Shown here: positions 37,466-45,888 of the stretch, piece after piece
Layout: each line of letters opens with the position of its first letter
Position numbering within the stretch: the first letter of the stretch is position 1
Source of the DNA: Microbulbifer variabilis
GTDB lineage: Bacteria; Pseudomonadota; Gammaproteobacteria; Pseudomonadales; Cellvibrionaceae
Length of the DNA stretch: 64,000 nucleotides
NCBI RefSeq assembly: GCF_020524905.1
Contig: NZ_JAIVKI010000012.1
Coordinates: forward strand, 1-64,000
Direction: 5' to 3'
The notes under the pieces: model-generated
What the model saw: the letters and a program-made list of their open reading frames with translations, nothing else
What the model was told of the DNA's origin: nothing
The model's database searches: none
Made by a program: the position numbers and the translations under genes

Positions 37466-38225
37466 ATTAATATTCCCAAAAAAATCATTAAAATATTGTA
37501 ATCCAATCACCTGGCCTGTGATCATATTACACAGTTCAAGTTTTAAGAGCTTGTGTTGACATGTAATAAAAATTTTAATAGAGCTCCACATGAAATAAAA
37601 TATCACACTTCGGTACCATCCCTGTAGCAGCAGCATAGTGGAATTAATTGCTAACCTATCAGCAACAGCGACTTTTAATTATGCCCTTTAACTTGTAATT
37701 CACTCGAATCATCTACTCACTGAAACTGACTGAACTAACATAGTAGCCAAGAGCCCAAAATATCTTCCTTTGATAACCCACTGTACATGCTTGAACTTTG
37801 AAAAATCTGAATGACATACTTACCTATTGTAAACTAAATTACTTTAGAAAACTCTAAATTTCGCATTAATTAATATCAATATATGGATGTAATTACTCAT
37901 TACTTGCCCTCGACCAATTAACCCCCTTTGATGATATAAGTTGGAAAGTATCGCTCCAACCTCTCGGCTCAATAGCTCAAATAAAGTTCTCCATCGATAC
38001 ATAGATACATAGATACATAAGTACAAATACCAACAGTAATACTTTACATGTAATTTGAAGCGTAAGTGTCACATTTAGCCTAATTTATAAAGGGCATATT
38101 AAGAAATTTTCCGATGGCACGATAGAGCCTAATCGGGTCAAACTACCTCAGAAATTGGTTTTCCAATACATTGATTATTTTGATAATAATCCTAGACTCC
38201 CTATTTAAAATGTATTTACATAATA
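37466..38225. other. A+T-rich intergenic stretch with short tandem repeat
   Basis: No gene. Three copies of the 8-mer GATACATA stand at 37996-38019. It should contain the promoter of the 36539-37465 gene and the 3' end of the secretion operon; no terminator stem was found. Confidence 0.4.
37996..38019. repeat. Three copies of GATACATA
   Basis: Perfect tandem octamer, three copies, in a non-coding gap. Too short to call a phase-variation site. Confidence 0.7.
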
Positions 38226-40265
38226 TTACTCATTGAGCTCAAAGTTTTCTTTGAATTTTTTTCGCATTCCCGTATGTCCAGCAATCTTTTTAAGGACCTC
38301 ATGTATTGCTTCGAACATAAATATTACTTCTTTGTCAATCAAGCGTAAATCACCCTGACGAGGAGCTTTAATGACATCGTACATATTCTTATATCTTGTC
38401 CATGTTTCATGAAAGGATTTAACATAAAATTCAGGCGAATCTTTTTTAAGATCCTCATCTTCAAGAACAGAACTTAGTCCCTTAAATTTACCAAATTCGC
38501 TATCGATTATCTTTCTAATTTTAGCTGGCTTAGTGAAGTTTTTTGAAATGTAATAACTCATTCTTAATGCGTTATCACCCTTAGTTTTAGAGTTAAATGT
38601 AAGTATAATATTTTCATGATTTAATAACTGATTAATTTTTTCTGCAACATTTTGGGTTCCACTCCCCATATTCGAAAATAGACCCCCTTCAATTAGAATA
38701 GGGTTATTGCTGGAAGTCTCATTCATAAACATAGTTAGGCCATCTGCCATTATTCCAGGGGTTTGCCATTGAATATTATCTCCTAATTTTTGTTTGCATC
38801 TGTTGTAGTAAACAGAAAATTCTGGTGATTCAAATAAATAATGAGCGAACCAATTTCGCCATGATATCTGAGCACTCTGATCGTCCTTCTCCATTAATGT
38901 TGCAGCTGTTACAGCACAATCAAACAACACATATTTGACAAGGGAAAAATATCCTCGCGTGGGTGGAAGCATACTTATAGTAGGAGTTCCTAAATAATTA
39001 ACAATTAATTCTTCACAACACGCTAAGCAAACCGCAACCTTAAGACCTATTTGATTATCATTCAGGTTTATTTTTTCTGCCGGTATACAATTAATATTTT
39101 TTTCTACAATAGAACTTAGTGCTGTTTTGCGAACTTTAAATGATTCTGGGATAAGTACCCCTTTATAAGCAAGATACTTAGCTTTCGTTAGAATAGCCTG
39201 ACTAAATATTCTTTTCGTAAGAAGTGGGGTATTATTGCCACACTTAAGATTAAAAGCAGGTGTATTCTTGTATGAATTTTTTATGGAAATTTCTTTATCT
39301 TGCAATAGTTTTAGAAGAGGAGAACCTCCGATGCCTGATCGTGCATAAATTTTAATATCTCTTTCCTTTTCCTTAAGCTCATCTGCTGTATAAATTTCTC
39401 CTGCTGAGTTAATATATCCACCATCAAAGATATCCCTCACACCATCTTTTGCACTAAGATTACATGCAGTTACTCCACTTAGAACGCGAAAGAAATAATA
39501 GTGAGGTTTCTTTTTATATTCACAATATAGCGCTATCAAACATTCGGCTTTATAGCAAGAAGACACTAATCTCTTTTTTTGATCTAAAGATATTGTACTA
39601 GAACCGGAAGTTATTCCTAATTTATTTTTAAGAATATCATCAACATCCTTAGTGATTGCTGCAGCCATTTCAGCTTCCATTTGTTGAAAGCGCATTTCCT
39701 GATCTTGATTAAACAGTGTTGAATTTCCATTGCCAAGATTCATACCTTTTAAGCCATGGTTATTATCTCCTGAATCAGGACTATATGTCAGAGGCGACCA
39801 AACACCATTTTTTCCATCAAAAATTTCTGATGAAAGGTTAAATCCACCTTTACCTGTCGAACCATCACCATACTGACAACGAAAAACTTCCCACAAACCT
39901 TGTGTGGGATTATTTAATATCTTGCCAATCAAACCAGCAAACCCACCGATAACTGGGATTGTTTTACAACCAGCTATCAAAAGCTTAGAAACGATACTAG
40001 ATGCTGTGCCGAGTCGATCATCCCATCTAGAATCATGACGAATTGTTTTTGATAGGTCTGATAGGTTATTATCAATACTATTATTGATATTTATTTCTAT
40101 GTGCTCTAAAACTTTTTTCTCTACAGAAAATCTGAGCTCATCTAAGACTGCTCCCTTCAAAGGAGGAAGTTCACCGCCAAATTTCTGCCGTCCTCTGAAC
40201 ACAATTTTACTCAAGTGTTCATTTATTACTTTCTTAAGCTCATCTTCTGTATCTTCAATGCTCAC
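38226..40265 (-). CDS. 679-residue protein, last gene of the secretion operon, candidate effector
   Basis: A 679-residue protein without signal peptide. A hydrophobic segment near residues 93-114 (VSKLLIAGCKTIPVIGGFAGLIG) could be a membrane-inserting helix. Several Cys are scattered along the C-terminal two thirds. No known catalytic motif, PAAR or MIX sequence is recognised. It lies 46 bases after a two-TM protein and is downstream of vgrG and the PAAR-like gene. That is where T6SS cargo genes usually sit, so an effector is the first guess. It could also be a structural or chaperone protein. It is A+T-rich like the rest of the operon. Confidence 0.5.
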   Translation of the reverse strand: MSIEDTEDELKKVINEHLSKIVFRGRQKFGGELPPLKGAVLDELRFSVEKKVLEHIEININNSIDNNLSDLSKTIRHDSRWDDRLGTASSIVSKLLIAGCKTIPVIGGFAGLIGKILNNPTQGLWEVFRCQYGDGSTGKGGFNLSSEIFDGKNGVWSPLTYSPDSGDNNHGLKGMNLGNGNSTLFNQDQEMRFQQMEAEMAAAITKDVDDILKNKLGITSGSSTISLDQKKRLVSSCYKAECLIALYCEYKKKPHYYFFRVLSGVTACNLSAKDGVRDIFDGGYINSAGEIYTADELKEKERDIKIYARSGIGGSPLLKLLQDKEISIKNSYKNTPAFNLKCGNNTPLLTKRIFSQAILTKAKYLAYKGVLIPESFKVRKTALSSIVEKNINCIPAEKINLNDNQIGLKVAVCLACCEELIVNYLGTPTISMLPPTRGYFSLVKYVLFDCAVTAATLMEKDDQSAQISWRNWFAHYLFESPEFSVYYNRCKQKLGDNIQWQTPGIMADGLTMFMNETSSNNPILIEGGLFSNMGSGTQNVAEKINQLLNHENIILTFNSKTKGDNALRMSYYISKNFTKPAKIRKIIDSEFGKFKGLSSVLEDEDLKKDSPEFYVKSFHETWTRYKNMYDVIKAPRQGDLRLIDKEVIFMFEAIHEVLKKIAGHTGMRKKFKENFELNE

Positions 40266-40311
40266 AGATTTCTCCTAATTATATTATTGTCTGGTAGGAT
40301 CTATTAGTTAA

Positions 40312-41139
40312 TCAAAATGTCAAATAGATTTTTTTTGACGGTAAGAAAAGTGATTCAAACATGTCAATAGTCTCAAGAGGATTTTCAAATTCTTCTTTGA
40401 TAAAGCTTGAAAATGATAATAATTCAACAAACAATTTCGATGAGAAATAGGGCAAACGTATTAGCAATTCGTGTATAGATGAATAAACTTTTCTCTCGAT
40501 ATCATATTTATCACTGAAACAGAAGATTCCATCCTTATCCAAAAGAATTTTTTCGACCTCCTCAAATTTATTGAGGAAATCAAAATTATGGATAAGTGTA
40601 TAAACCTCTACCTTCCTACCCAATGGTGAAACATCGGATATTAACGATATAACATCATGTAGATGTCTCTTAATATTCTCTTCGTTCATTTCATTTAGGT
40701 AGCCGACATTGAATGTAATTAATAATTTCGGAGATGGCATAAACCAGGACCCACGTAGTCTTTGTATCTGCCATTTTGTTTTTTGAAGTACATTTCCAAT
40801 AAAATCATCCGGTATTGATATAGGCTCCAATAATTCAAATGAAGAATCATTTTTAAGGATTCTATTTATTACTTCAGCTCCTGGTTGTGCATGCCCTATT
40901 ACTAGTAGTTTTCGTAAATGTCTTCTACGTGCACAAAAAATTGAATAAATACCATAAGCCACTAGGCATATGAAAACAGTAGATGCACAAAATAATCCAA
41001 CTAAACTTAAATGCTTTAATAAACTATCAGTTGTTTCAGCATCCCAATGCAATATAAGACGTATTATCAGAAAAATTCCTGCACTAAGAACGAATATTAG
41101 CCCCAAAATAATACAATTTATCAACGTAGAACGGTTCAT
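40312..41139 (-). CDS. Two-TM membrane protein of the secretion operon
   Basis: About 275 residues from the ATG at 41139, with GGAGG 10 bases ahead; the ATGA of this start overlaps the PAAR-like stop, so the two are coupled. Two transmembrane helices lie near residues 7-27 (LINCIILGLIFVLSAGIFLI) and 45-68, with a basic RRRHLRK stretch after the second, then about 200 soluble residues. I do not recognise the family. It may be an effector partner or membrane-anchoring subunit. The operon otherwise lacks TssJ, TssM and a TssL anchor, so a substitute membrane component is a possibility worth noting. Confidence 0.5.
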   Translation of the reverse strand: MNRSTLINCIILGLIFVLSAGIFLIIRLILHWDAETTDSLLKHLSLVGLFCASTVFICLVAYGIYSIFCARRRHLRKLLVIGHAQPGAEVINRILKNDSSFELLEPISIPDDFIGNVLQKTKWQIQRLRGSWFMPSPKLLITFNVGYLNEMNEENIKRHLHDVISLISDVSPLGRKVEVYTLIHNFDFLNKFEEVEKILLDKDGIFCFSDKYDIERKVYSSIHELLIRLPYFSSKLFVELLSFSSFIKEEFENPLETIDMFESLFLPSKKIYLTF

Positions 41140-41525
41140 AACATAGCCTCCACTTTTACCTGCCCCGGTTGTTGTATTGTAATTACCCCCCCCCATATAC
41201 ACATCAGCATGCTATCTTTAGTAAGTATGGGCATATTAGCTAGTAATACCGTGGGATCACCTGGTACCCAAGGGGCGATTGTTGAGGGCATGCAAGGCAT
41301 CGGTGTAAGCGCGCCAAATGCCGCAGCAGTTGCCGCTGCAGTCGGTGGATAAGCCAGAGAACTACAGGGACCAAACGGCATAATGTTTTTTAGCGGTTTA
41401 TTGTCCATAATATTGGCTCCCGGCATAACCTCCAAAACTCTATTTTCTGGTGTCACCATCAACGCGCTAGGTGCCGCTCCAAATGAGCACTTCATTGTTG
41501 CGCCTGCACAAACACATTTTGGCAT
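41136..41525 (-). CDS. PAAR-like (DUF4280) spike-tip protein
   Basis: A 129-residue protein of the DUF4280/PAAR-like type. It opens KCVCAGATMKCSFGAAPSAL, with paired Cys, and later shows IMPFGPCSS, TPMPCMPSTIAPWVPG and MLMCIWGGVITIQQPGQ. The Cys, Pro and Trp spacing is that of the family, which caps the VgrG spike. It lies 3 bases after vgrG and directly before the two-TM gene, consistent with a tip-cargo module. Confidence 0.8.
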   Translation of the reverse strand: MPKCVCAGATMKCSFGAAPSALMVTPENRVLEVMPGANIMDNKPLKNIMPFGPCSSLAYPPTAAATAAAFGALTPMPCMPSTIAPWVPGDPTVLLANMPILTKDSMLMCIWGGVITIQQPGQVKVEAML

Positions 41526-41528
41526 TGC

Positions 41529-43193
41529 TTATTCCTCACAGGTTTGTAAAACCAAGGTACCTTCGCTCATCTGTAGCATTTCTGTATCCTTACCCTTTGT
41601 TCTTTTAATTTGCAGTTCAGGTTTATCTTGTTTATAGATATGTTTTATTGATGTTTGATCTTTATCATTCTTTCCAAAAAGTAAATGATTACCTTGTGTA
41701 TCTGGAGTAAGGCGGCTATGTCGACCCCAGTCCAGTACTCGAACAATAACGGCACGATATAAATCAATTGCCAGCAATACCCGTGTATCCCGATACAGCG
41801 GAAAAAACATATGGGGATTTGCATTATCTGCTTCAAATAATACTCGAATTGTTTGGTTAAAGAGCGGAATATGGACTTGATATTCCATTTGTCCAGTTTC
41901 GTTATTAGTTTGAAGGTCATAGGTAAGATCTTTGTCGGAACCTACCGCACTTACAATCTCACCTTCGACAAAAAAAGAGCCTGCTGAAGAATTATATTCT
42001 GGCATATGTAATTTAGGGCTTTCAGAATACTCTGCATAAAATGAATATTCAAGACTGAAAGTACCATTCGCCGCTATTTCGGTTTCCCTCTTTGAGCCTT
42101 CTGTTTGTATCGCACTAATATCAATTCGGTAACAGCGGTAGCGTTGGTTCGTATAAAGTGCATTGGTTCCCCAGTGTTCCGCATCAACCGAGAAGGCGCA
42201 ACCGGGGTAGTAGGTTTCTAAAGGCCACTGCGTAAAAGCACCGTGCAACTCCCCACCATGATTCTTAAAGCGCTTTTCATCAATTCTCTTAATATCGTCG
42301 AAATTCTTCTTCAATGGCTCTCGGTAAAGAATATCCTGGTGAATACCTTTTTGTGCTGTAGGTAAACTAAAGGTCTTTTTATCTACCCCTTTAACAATGC
42401 CATTAAGTAATTGTAGATTATGACGTGGCGATGAAGGCCAGTAACTTCTCAAGGTGGTTACTTCATCTGGCAGAAATTTTTCCGTCTTTTCTGGTTCAGG
42501 CTTTTTATCAGAAATTATGTAAGAGTTATTCTCATAATCATATAACCAAACTCCATAAATAGATTCGATATAGGACATCAAGAAATCATAAAAATTTATA
42601 TTGTGAAAACTCCCTGTACTCTGGTAATGGTAAGCGTGGGTTTTACACAGTCCCAGCGCAATCATGGGTAGTACTTTATTTAAGTTATTATGATTGCACT
42701 CTAAGGTAAGGCCTGGCACTAATTGCTTTTCTACAACCTTACGCATACTTATATTAGTGTAAAGTTCACAGGGAAAATGCTGCTTCCAGAGCACTTGCGC
42801 TGGGTCAGAAAAATTCATTGTATAGAATCGGTTTATGATAGGCTGCCCATGTAAGGCGTCACTACGTCTCTCAACCACCGACTTCTCGGTGACTATACCT
42901 TTAAGCGTAACTGGCTTAACATCTTCACCGAATTTTAAGGTAGGTGAGAATGAAATCGAAATAGCAATGAGTGTTTCATTAGAGAAGCTAGCAATCAATG
43001 TGTCTTCTCTTAAATCTGAGTCATAGGAGAAGGACAAACAACCTTGAAATCCAAAAAGCTCTAATCTTGCCTGAAAAGATTCTATGGCCCCTCCCGGTAT
43101 ATGCTCCACTTTATCACCGATGTAAAGTATTACATCAAATGAGAGACGGTCTGGATCTCCATATTCATTTTTATCTATTATCGGGCGTAACAT
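41529..43193 (-). CDS. VgrG-like (TssI) spike protein lacking a long beta-helix
   Basis: A 554-residue divergent VgrG. The first 380 residues resemble the gp27-like base, for example INFYDFLMSYIESIYGVWLYDYEN (in part), matching the VgrG region where the sequence is normally SDFDFLSRLLEEEG. An OB-fold-like gp5 domain follows (residues 395-515), with SAGSFFVEGEIVSAVGSD. After it only about 40 residues remain (IYKQDKPELQIKRTKGKDTE), which is much too short for the usual triple beta-helix. A beta-helix-like protein is encoded separately at 47544-47933. Direct neighbour of the PAAR-like gene. Length and layout are within the family but the sequence is far from typical VgrG. Confidence 0.72.
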   Translation of the reverse strand: MLRPIIDKNEYGDPDRLSFDVILYIGDKVEHIPGGAIESFQARLELFGFQGCLSFSYDSDLREDTLIASFSNETLIAISISFSPTLKFGEDVKPVTLKGIVTEKSVVERRSDALHGQPIINRFYTMNFSDPAQVLWKQHFPCELYTNISMRKVVEKQLVPGLTLECNHNNLNKVLPMIALGLCKTHAYHYQSTGSFHNINFYDFLMSYIESIYGVWLYDYENNSYIISDKKPEPEKTEKFLPDEVTTLRSYWPSSPRHNLQLLNGIVKGVDKKTFSLPTAQKGIHQDILYREPLKKNFDDIKRIDEKRFKNHGGELHGAFTQWPLETYYPGCAFSVDAEHWGTNALYTNQRYRCYRIDISAIQTEGSKRETEIAANGTFSLEYSFYAEYSESPKLHMPEYNSSAGSFFVEGEIVSAVGSDKDLTYDLQTNNETGQMEYQVHIPLFNQTIRVLFEADNANPHMFFPLYRDTRVLLAIDLYRAVIVRVLDWGRHSRLTPDTQGNHLLFGKNDKDQTSIKHIYKQDKPELQIKRTKGKDTEMLQMSEGTLVLQTCEE

Positions 43194-43276
43194 TATTTAC
43201 TCACCTAAAATTAGAAAATAGAACTTCTTGATCACTTAAGATGAAATTTAGAGCAACTTATACTTGTGTGTGACTA

Positions 43277-44284
43277 TCACTGAAAAACTTCTCTCATTTC
43301 ACTACTATAGGAGTCCATTGTTGAATTTTTAACGGCCGCAGGAGTTACCATCATGTCCCTAAAGCCGTTTCTGTCAACCATGTAACATTGCTGCAATGCT
43401 TGCCATTGATTATCGTCATGCTCAGAAATATATTGTGAGAAAACCGCAGCTTTTTCAGCAATAATTGCTGTATAGCTTTTAAATAGATTCGGTAGATAAA
43501 TCAATGGATCAAAATTAGCCAAGGTGATTCGTATATCTTCAACGACGATCGCAGCCTTATAGTCTTCCCCTTTTTTTGTTAGATCTTTTAACACATCAAT
43601 TTTATCTATGAGTTCGGATAGATAATATGAACATTCGGAATTCGCAAATCCAGTAGGAGCGGCGTAATCGATCACAGGGTTCGCGAGATTTTCTTCTGAT
43701 TCAGAATCGTTTTTTATATCATTTTTTTCTGAGCTAATGTCTTCATTTTTATTGTCGAGTAATGGAAAATATATGGAAACAATAGATTCTAATGCTTGTA
43801 TGGCAGATGAGAACCTGTCATCTTCGCCAATTAATTCCTGTAGATTGATCAGTTGCTCATAAATAGAAGCGGCATGTAAAGGGAAATTTTCAACAGATGG
43901 CGTGAAGCGTTCCAATCTCTTTGCGAGCTTTTTAAAAAATACACTAATACTTTCACAGGTGTATTTCGCTAAAACAGGGTCACTTTCAAGATAATCAGTC
44001 TCTTCATTGGTAAATTCTTCTAATAGTTTTTGAATGACTGATAATATATCAACATGGGTCTCCGAGTCTGATTCAACCCAAAGAGAATACAGATAATAAA
44101 ATACAATCCTAACATCGTATGTATCATTCAGGAGGATCTCATCGCAGTGAGAGATAATATCTAAAAAATTTCCGTTAACCCAAGAACTAGAAATTGATTG
44201 GAAATACTCATCGAGTATAATTTTAGAAGCACAAGTTTCTAACTGAATATTGTCTTTAAGGTATTCTAGGGTTTGATTAGACAT
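43277..44284 (-). CDS. TssA-like (ImpA-related) protein
   Basis: About 335 residues from the ATG at 44284, where GGAGAAGG gives a clear ribosome site; an ATG four codons upstream lies inside tssG. The N-terminal part (SSSWVNGNFLDIISHCDEILL, and VRIVFYYLYSLWVESD) matches the general pattern of TssA/ImpA N-terminal domains (W..gd...i...e.lL...DlR..yyl). An acidic Asp/Ser/Asn linker follows (NKNEDISSEKNDIKNDSESE), then a helical C-terminal domain. TssA primes tail-tube/sheath assembly. It overlaps tssG by 19 bases. The assignment rests on pattern and context, not on a close match. Confidence 0.55.
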   Translation of the reverse strand: MSNQTLEYLKDNIQLETCASKIILDEYFQSISSSWVNGNFLDIISHCDEILLNDTYDVRIVFYYLYSLWVESDSETHVDILSVIQKLLEEFTNEETDYLESDPVLAKYTCESISVFFKKLAKRLERFTPSVENFPLHAASIYEQLINLQELIGEDDRFSSAIQALESIVSIYFPLLDNKNEDISSEKNDIKNDSESEENLANPVIDYAAPTGFANSECSYYLSELIDKIDVLKDLTKKGEDYKAAIVVEDIRITLANFDPLIYLPNLFKSYTAIIAEKAAVFSQYISEHDDNQWQALQQCYMVDRNGFRDMMVTPAAVKNSTMDSYSSEMREVFQ

Positions 44285-45165
44285 GACCTTCTCCAATTAA
44301 TCTCTTTGTCCAACGCCCTATTTGTTTTCACACGCCCCTCAAAAATAGTTACCTCCTTGTACCTCCCAACACCTTGAACAATTGAATCTTTTCCGAGGAT
44401 ACTATCTCCATCTAAATTAAATCCGCAGAATTCTTCGTATTCTTCTTGCTTGATGCTAATTGATAGGTCCATGCCGCTGAATATCGGCAGTATCATTCTA
44501 TCTATTCTATTTATAACTTCACTATTCCAATCTATAAAAGCTCTATAAGTCCTTGCTTTATGCCTCATTAAAATTTCAGTCGTTTCAATTTTTTGCGTAC
44601 TTAAGCCACCTAAAGATACTTGCACTGGGTTCATTTGTTTGCCAACGATTACTTGCTGACAATTTTTCTCTCTAATATAGAAGCTATTACGTATTTCAAT
44701 ATCAAACTCCGGGAAAATGCGTGTAAAGATCCATATTAATGATGTATTGCAATTATAATTTTCTAAGAATAGATGTTTGCATGCTATCTCTTTCCAACTT
44801 TCAAATAATCCCGTATTTATATTTGGGTAGGCTCCTGCAATATAATCAAGGATGATAAAGTGATCTAATAAACCAAGTACTTTCTCTGTTGCTGGGTCGA
44901 TATCCCTGTTTTTTTCCAGTTTTTTTAGCCAGCGTGAAGGGAGTGGCGTTTGCGCACCCAATAGTCCAAAATTAACGACTATATCCACAGACTCATCATA
45001 TATTATTACATCTTCAATTAATCGATCTTGAGTTGTCAGACTGCAATTTCCAATAAACATGATATGCTCGCTCTTAAACCCCTTATGCTTTAGAAGTCTA
45101 AGTAGGGCAAGTAAATCAAAGCTACTTAACTTTGAACGTATTTTACTATTTAGCAGCCAGGACAT
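44266..45165 (-). CDS. TssG-like baseplate wedge protein
   Basis: A 299-residue protein. The TssG hallmark is visible as NFGLLGAQTPLPSRWLKK, equivalent to the family's LGLLGPxGPLP. The preceding loop resembles TssG but is divergent, and the C-terminal region aligns only loosely. It is joined to the DotU-like gene by a TGATG overlap and runs into the TssA-like gene. In T6SS, TssG with TssF forms the wedge around the VgrG hub. TssE, normally encoded near them, is absent here. Confidence 0.75.
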   Translation of the reverse strand: MSWLLNSKIRSKLSSFDLLALLRLLKHKGFKSEHIMFIGNCSLTTQDRLIEDVIIYDESVDIVVNFGLLGAQTPLPSRWLKKLEKNRDIDPATEKVLGLLDHFIILDYIAGAYPNINTGLFESWKEIACKHLFLENYNCNTSLIWIFTRIFPEFDIEIRNSFYIREKNCQQVIVGKQMNPVQVSLGGLSTQKIETTEILMRHKARTYRAFIDWNSEVINRIDRMILPIFSGMDLSISIKQEEYEEFCGFNLDGDSILGKDSIVQGVGRYKEVTIFEGRVKTNRALDKEINWRRSCLIKP

Positions 45166-45884
45166 CAGTCAGATCCACGTTTAGAATTTAAAGTTCCTCT
45201 GCGACGACGCCGGCGCCTATATTCTGTCTTAGGTAAGGCACTTAGAATTTTTCTATCATCAATGTATAAATTTTTTGTATGATCAGCAGGCACTAAATTT
45301 TCGATAGATTTATTATCACTATTATGCGATTCACTCTCTATCTCTCTACTATTATGTATACCTAATGAAAAGATATCTGAATATTCATTTCTTTGAACAA
45401 AAGATTCCAATTTCTTTGTTAAGCGCTGCTTTATCTCATCGATATCATCTGGACTATTGAAATATCTACCTTTAAACCCTAATTGCAAACAGAAAAATAA
45501 TATTTCGAGGAGAGCTATTGAGGGGGCCCTTTCAGATAGCAATTCATCTATCATATAGAAAAATTTCAATCCACCATTTGTTATATTTGACCTGATTTCT
45601 TGCAGCAGCTGCCAACGGCTCCCTAACCCCGAAGTGCTTGTTTTTACCATTTCATCAGTATGGATTGCTAATACAATAACTATTAATTCAGCGCTAGATT
45701 TATCCATTAAATCCTGCAAATTACGCTCACAACTAGTAAGCGCATGAAGTAATTTCTCATGTAACCCCACCATGAAATCATCTTTAAGGGTAATATCGTT
45801 ATTTATATTGGATTCAAATTTCTTTAACTCTACTTCCCTGTCTCTCAAAAACACATAAATACAGTCCCACTGATCAATATTCAT
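45165..45884 (-). CDS. TssL/DotU-like protein without a membrane anchor
   Basis: A 239-residue protein with the DotU cytoplasmic-domain pattern: IVIVLAIHTDEMVKTSTSG, then GLKFFYMIDELL, then LEILFFCLQLGFKGRYF, which equals the family's LELxYLCLxLGFxGRYR. Usual TssL carries a C-terminal transmembrane helix. This one has none and instead ends in a polar linker and a basic tail (YRRRRRRRGTLNSKRGSD). It lies 4 bases after tssF and overlaps tssG. Possibly a cytosolic form that docks to another membrane subunit by its basic tail. Confidence 0.75.
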   Translation of the reverse strand: MNIDQWDCIYVFLRDREVELKKFESNINNDITLKDDFMVGLHEKLLHALTSCERNLQDLMDKSSAELIVIVLAIHTDEMVKTSTSGLGSRWQLLQEIRSNITNGGLKFFYMIDELLSERAPSIALLEILFFCLQLGFKGRYFNSPDDIDEIKQRLTKKLESFVQRNEYSDIFSLGIHNSREIESESHNSDNKSIENLVPADHTKNLYIDDRKILSALPKTEYRRRRRRRGTLNSKRGSD

Positions 45885-45888
45885 AATT

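Noticed and set aside
37844-38026. A 60-codon minus-strand frame over the octamer repeat
   Set aside because: Low-complexity translation of tandem repeats, no support.
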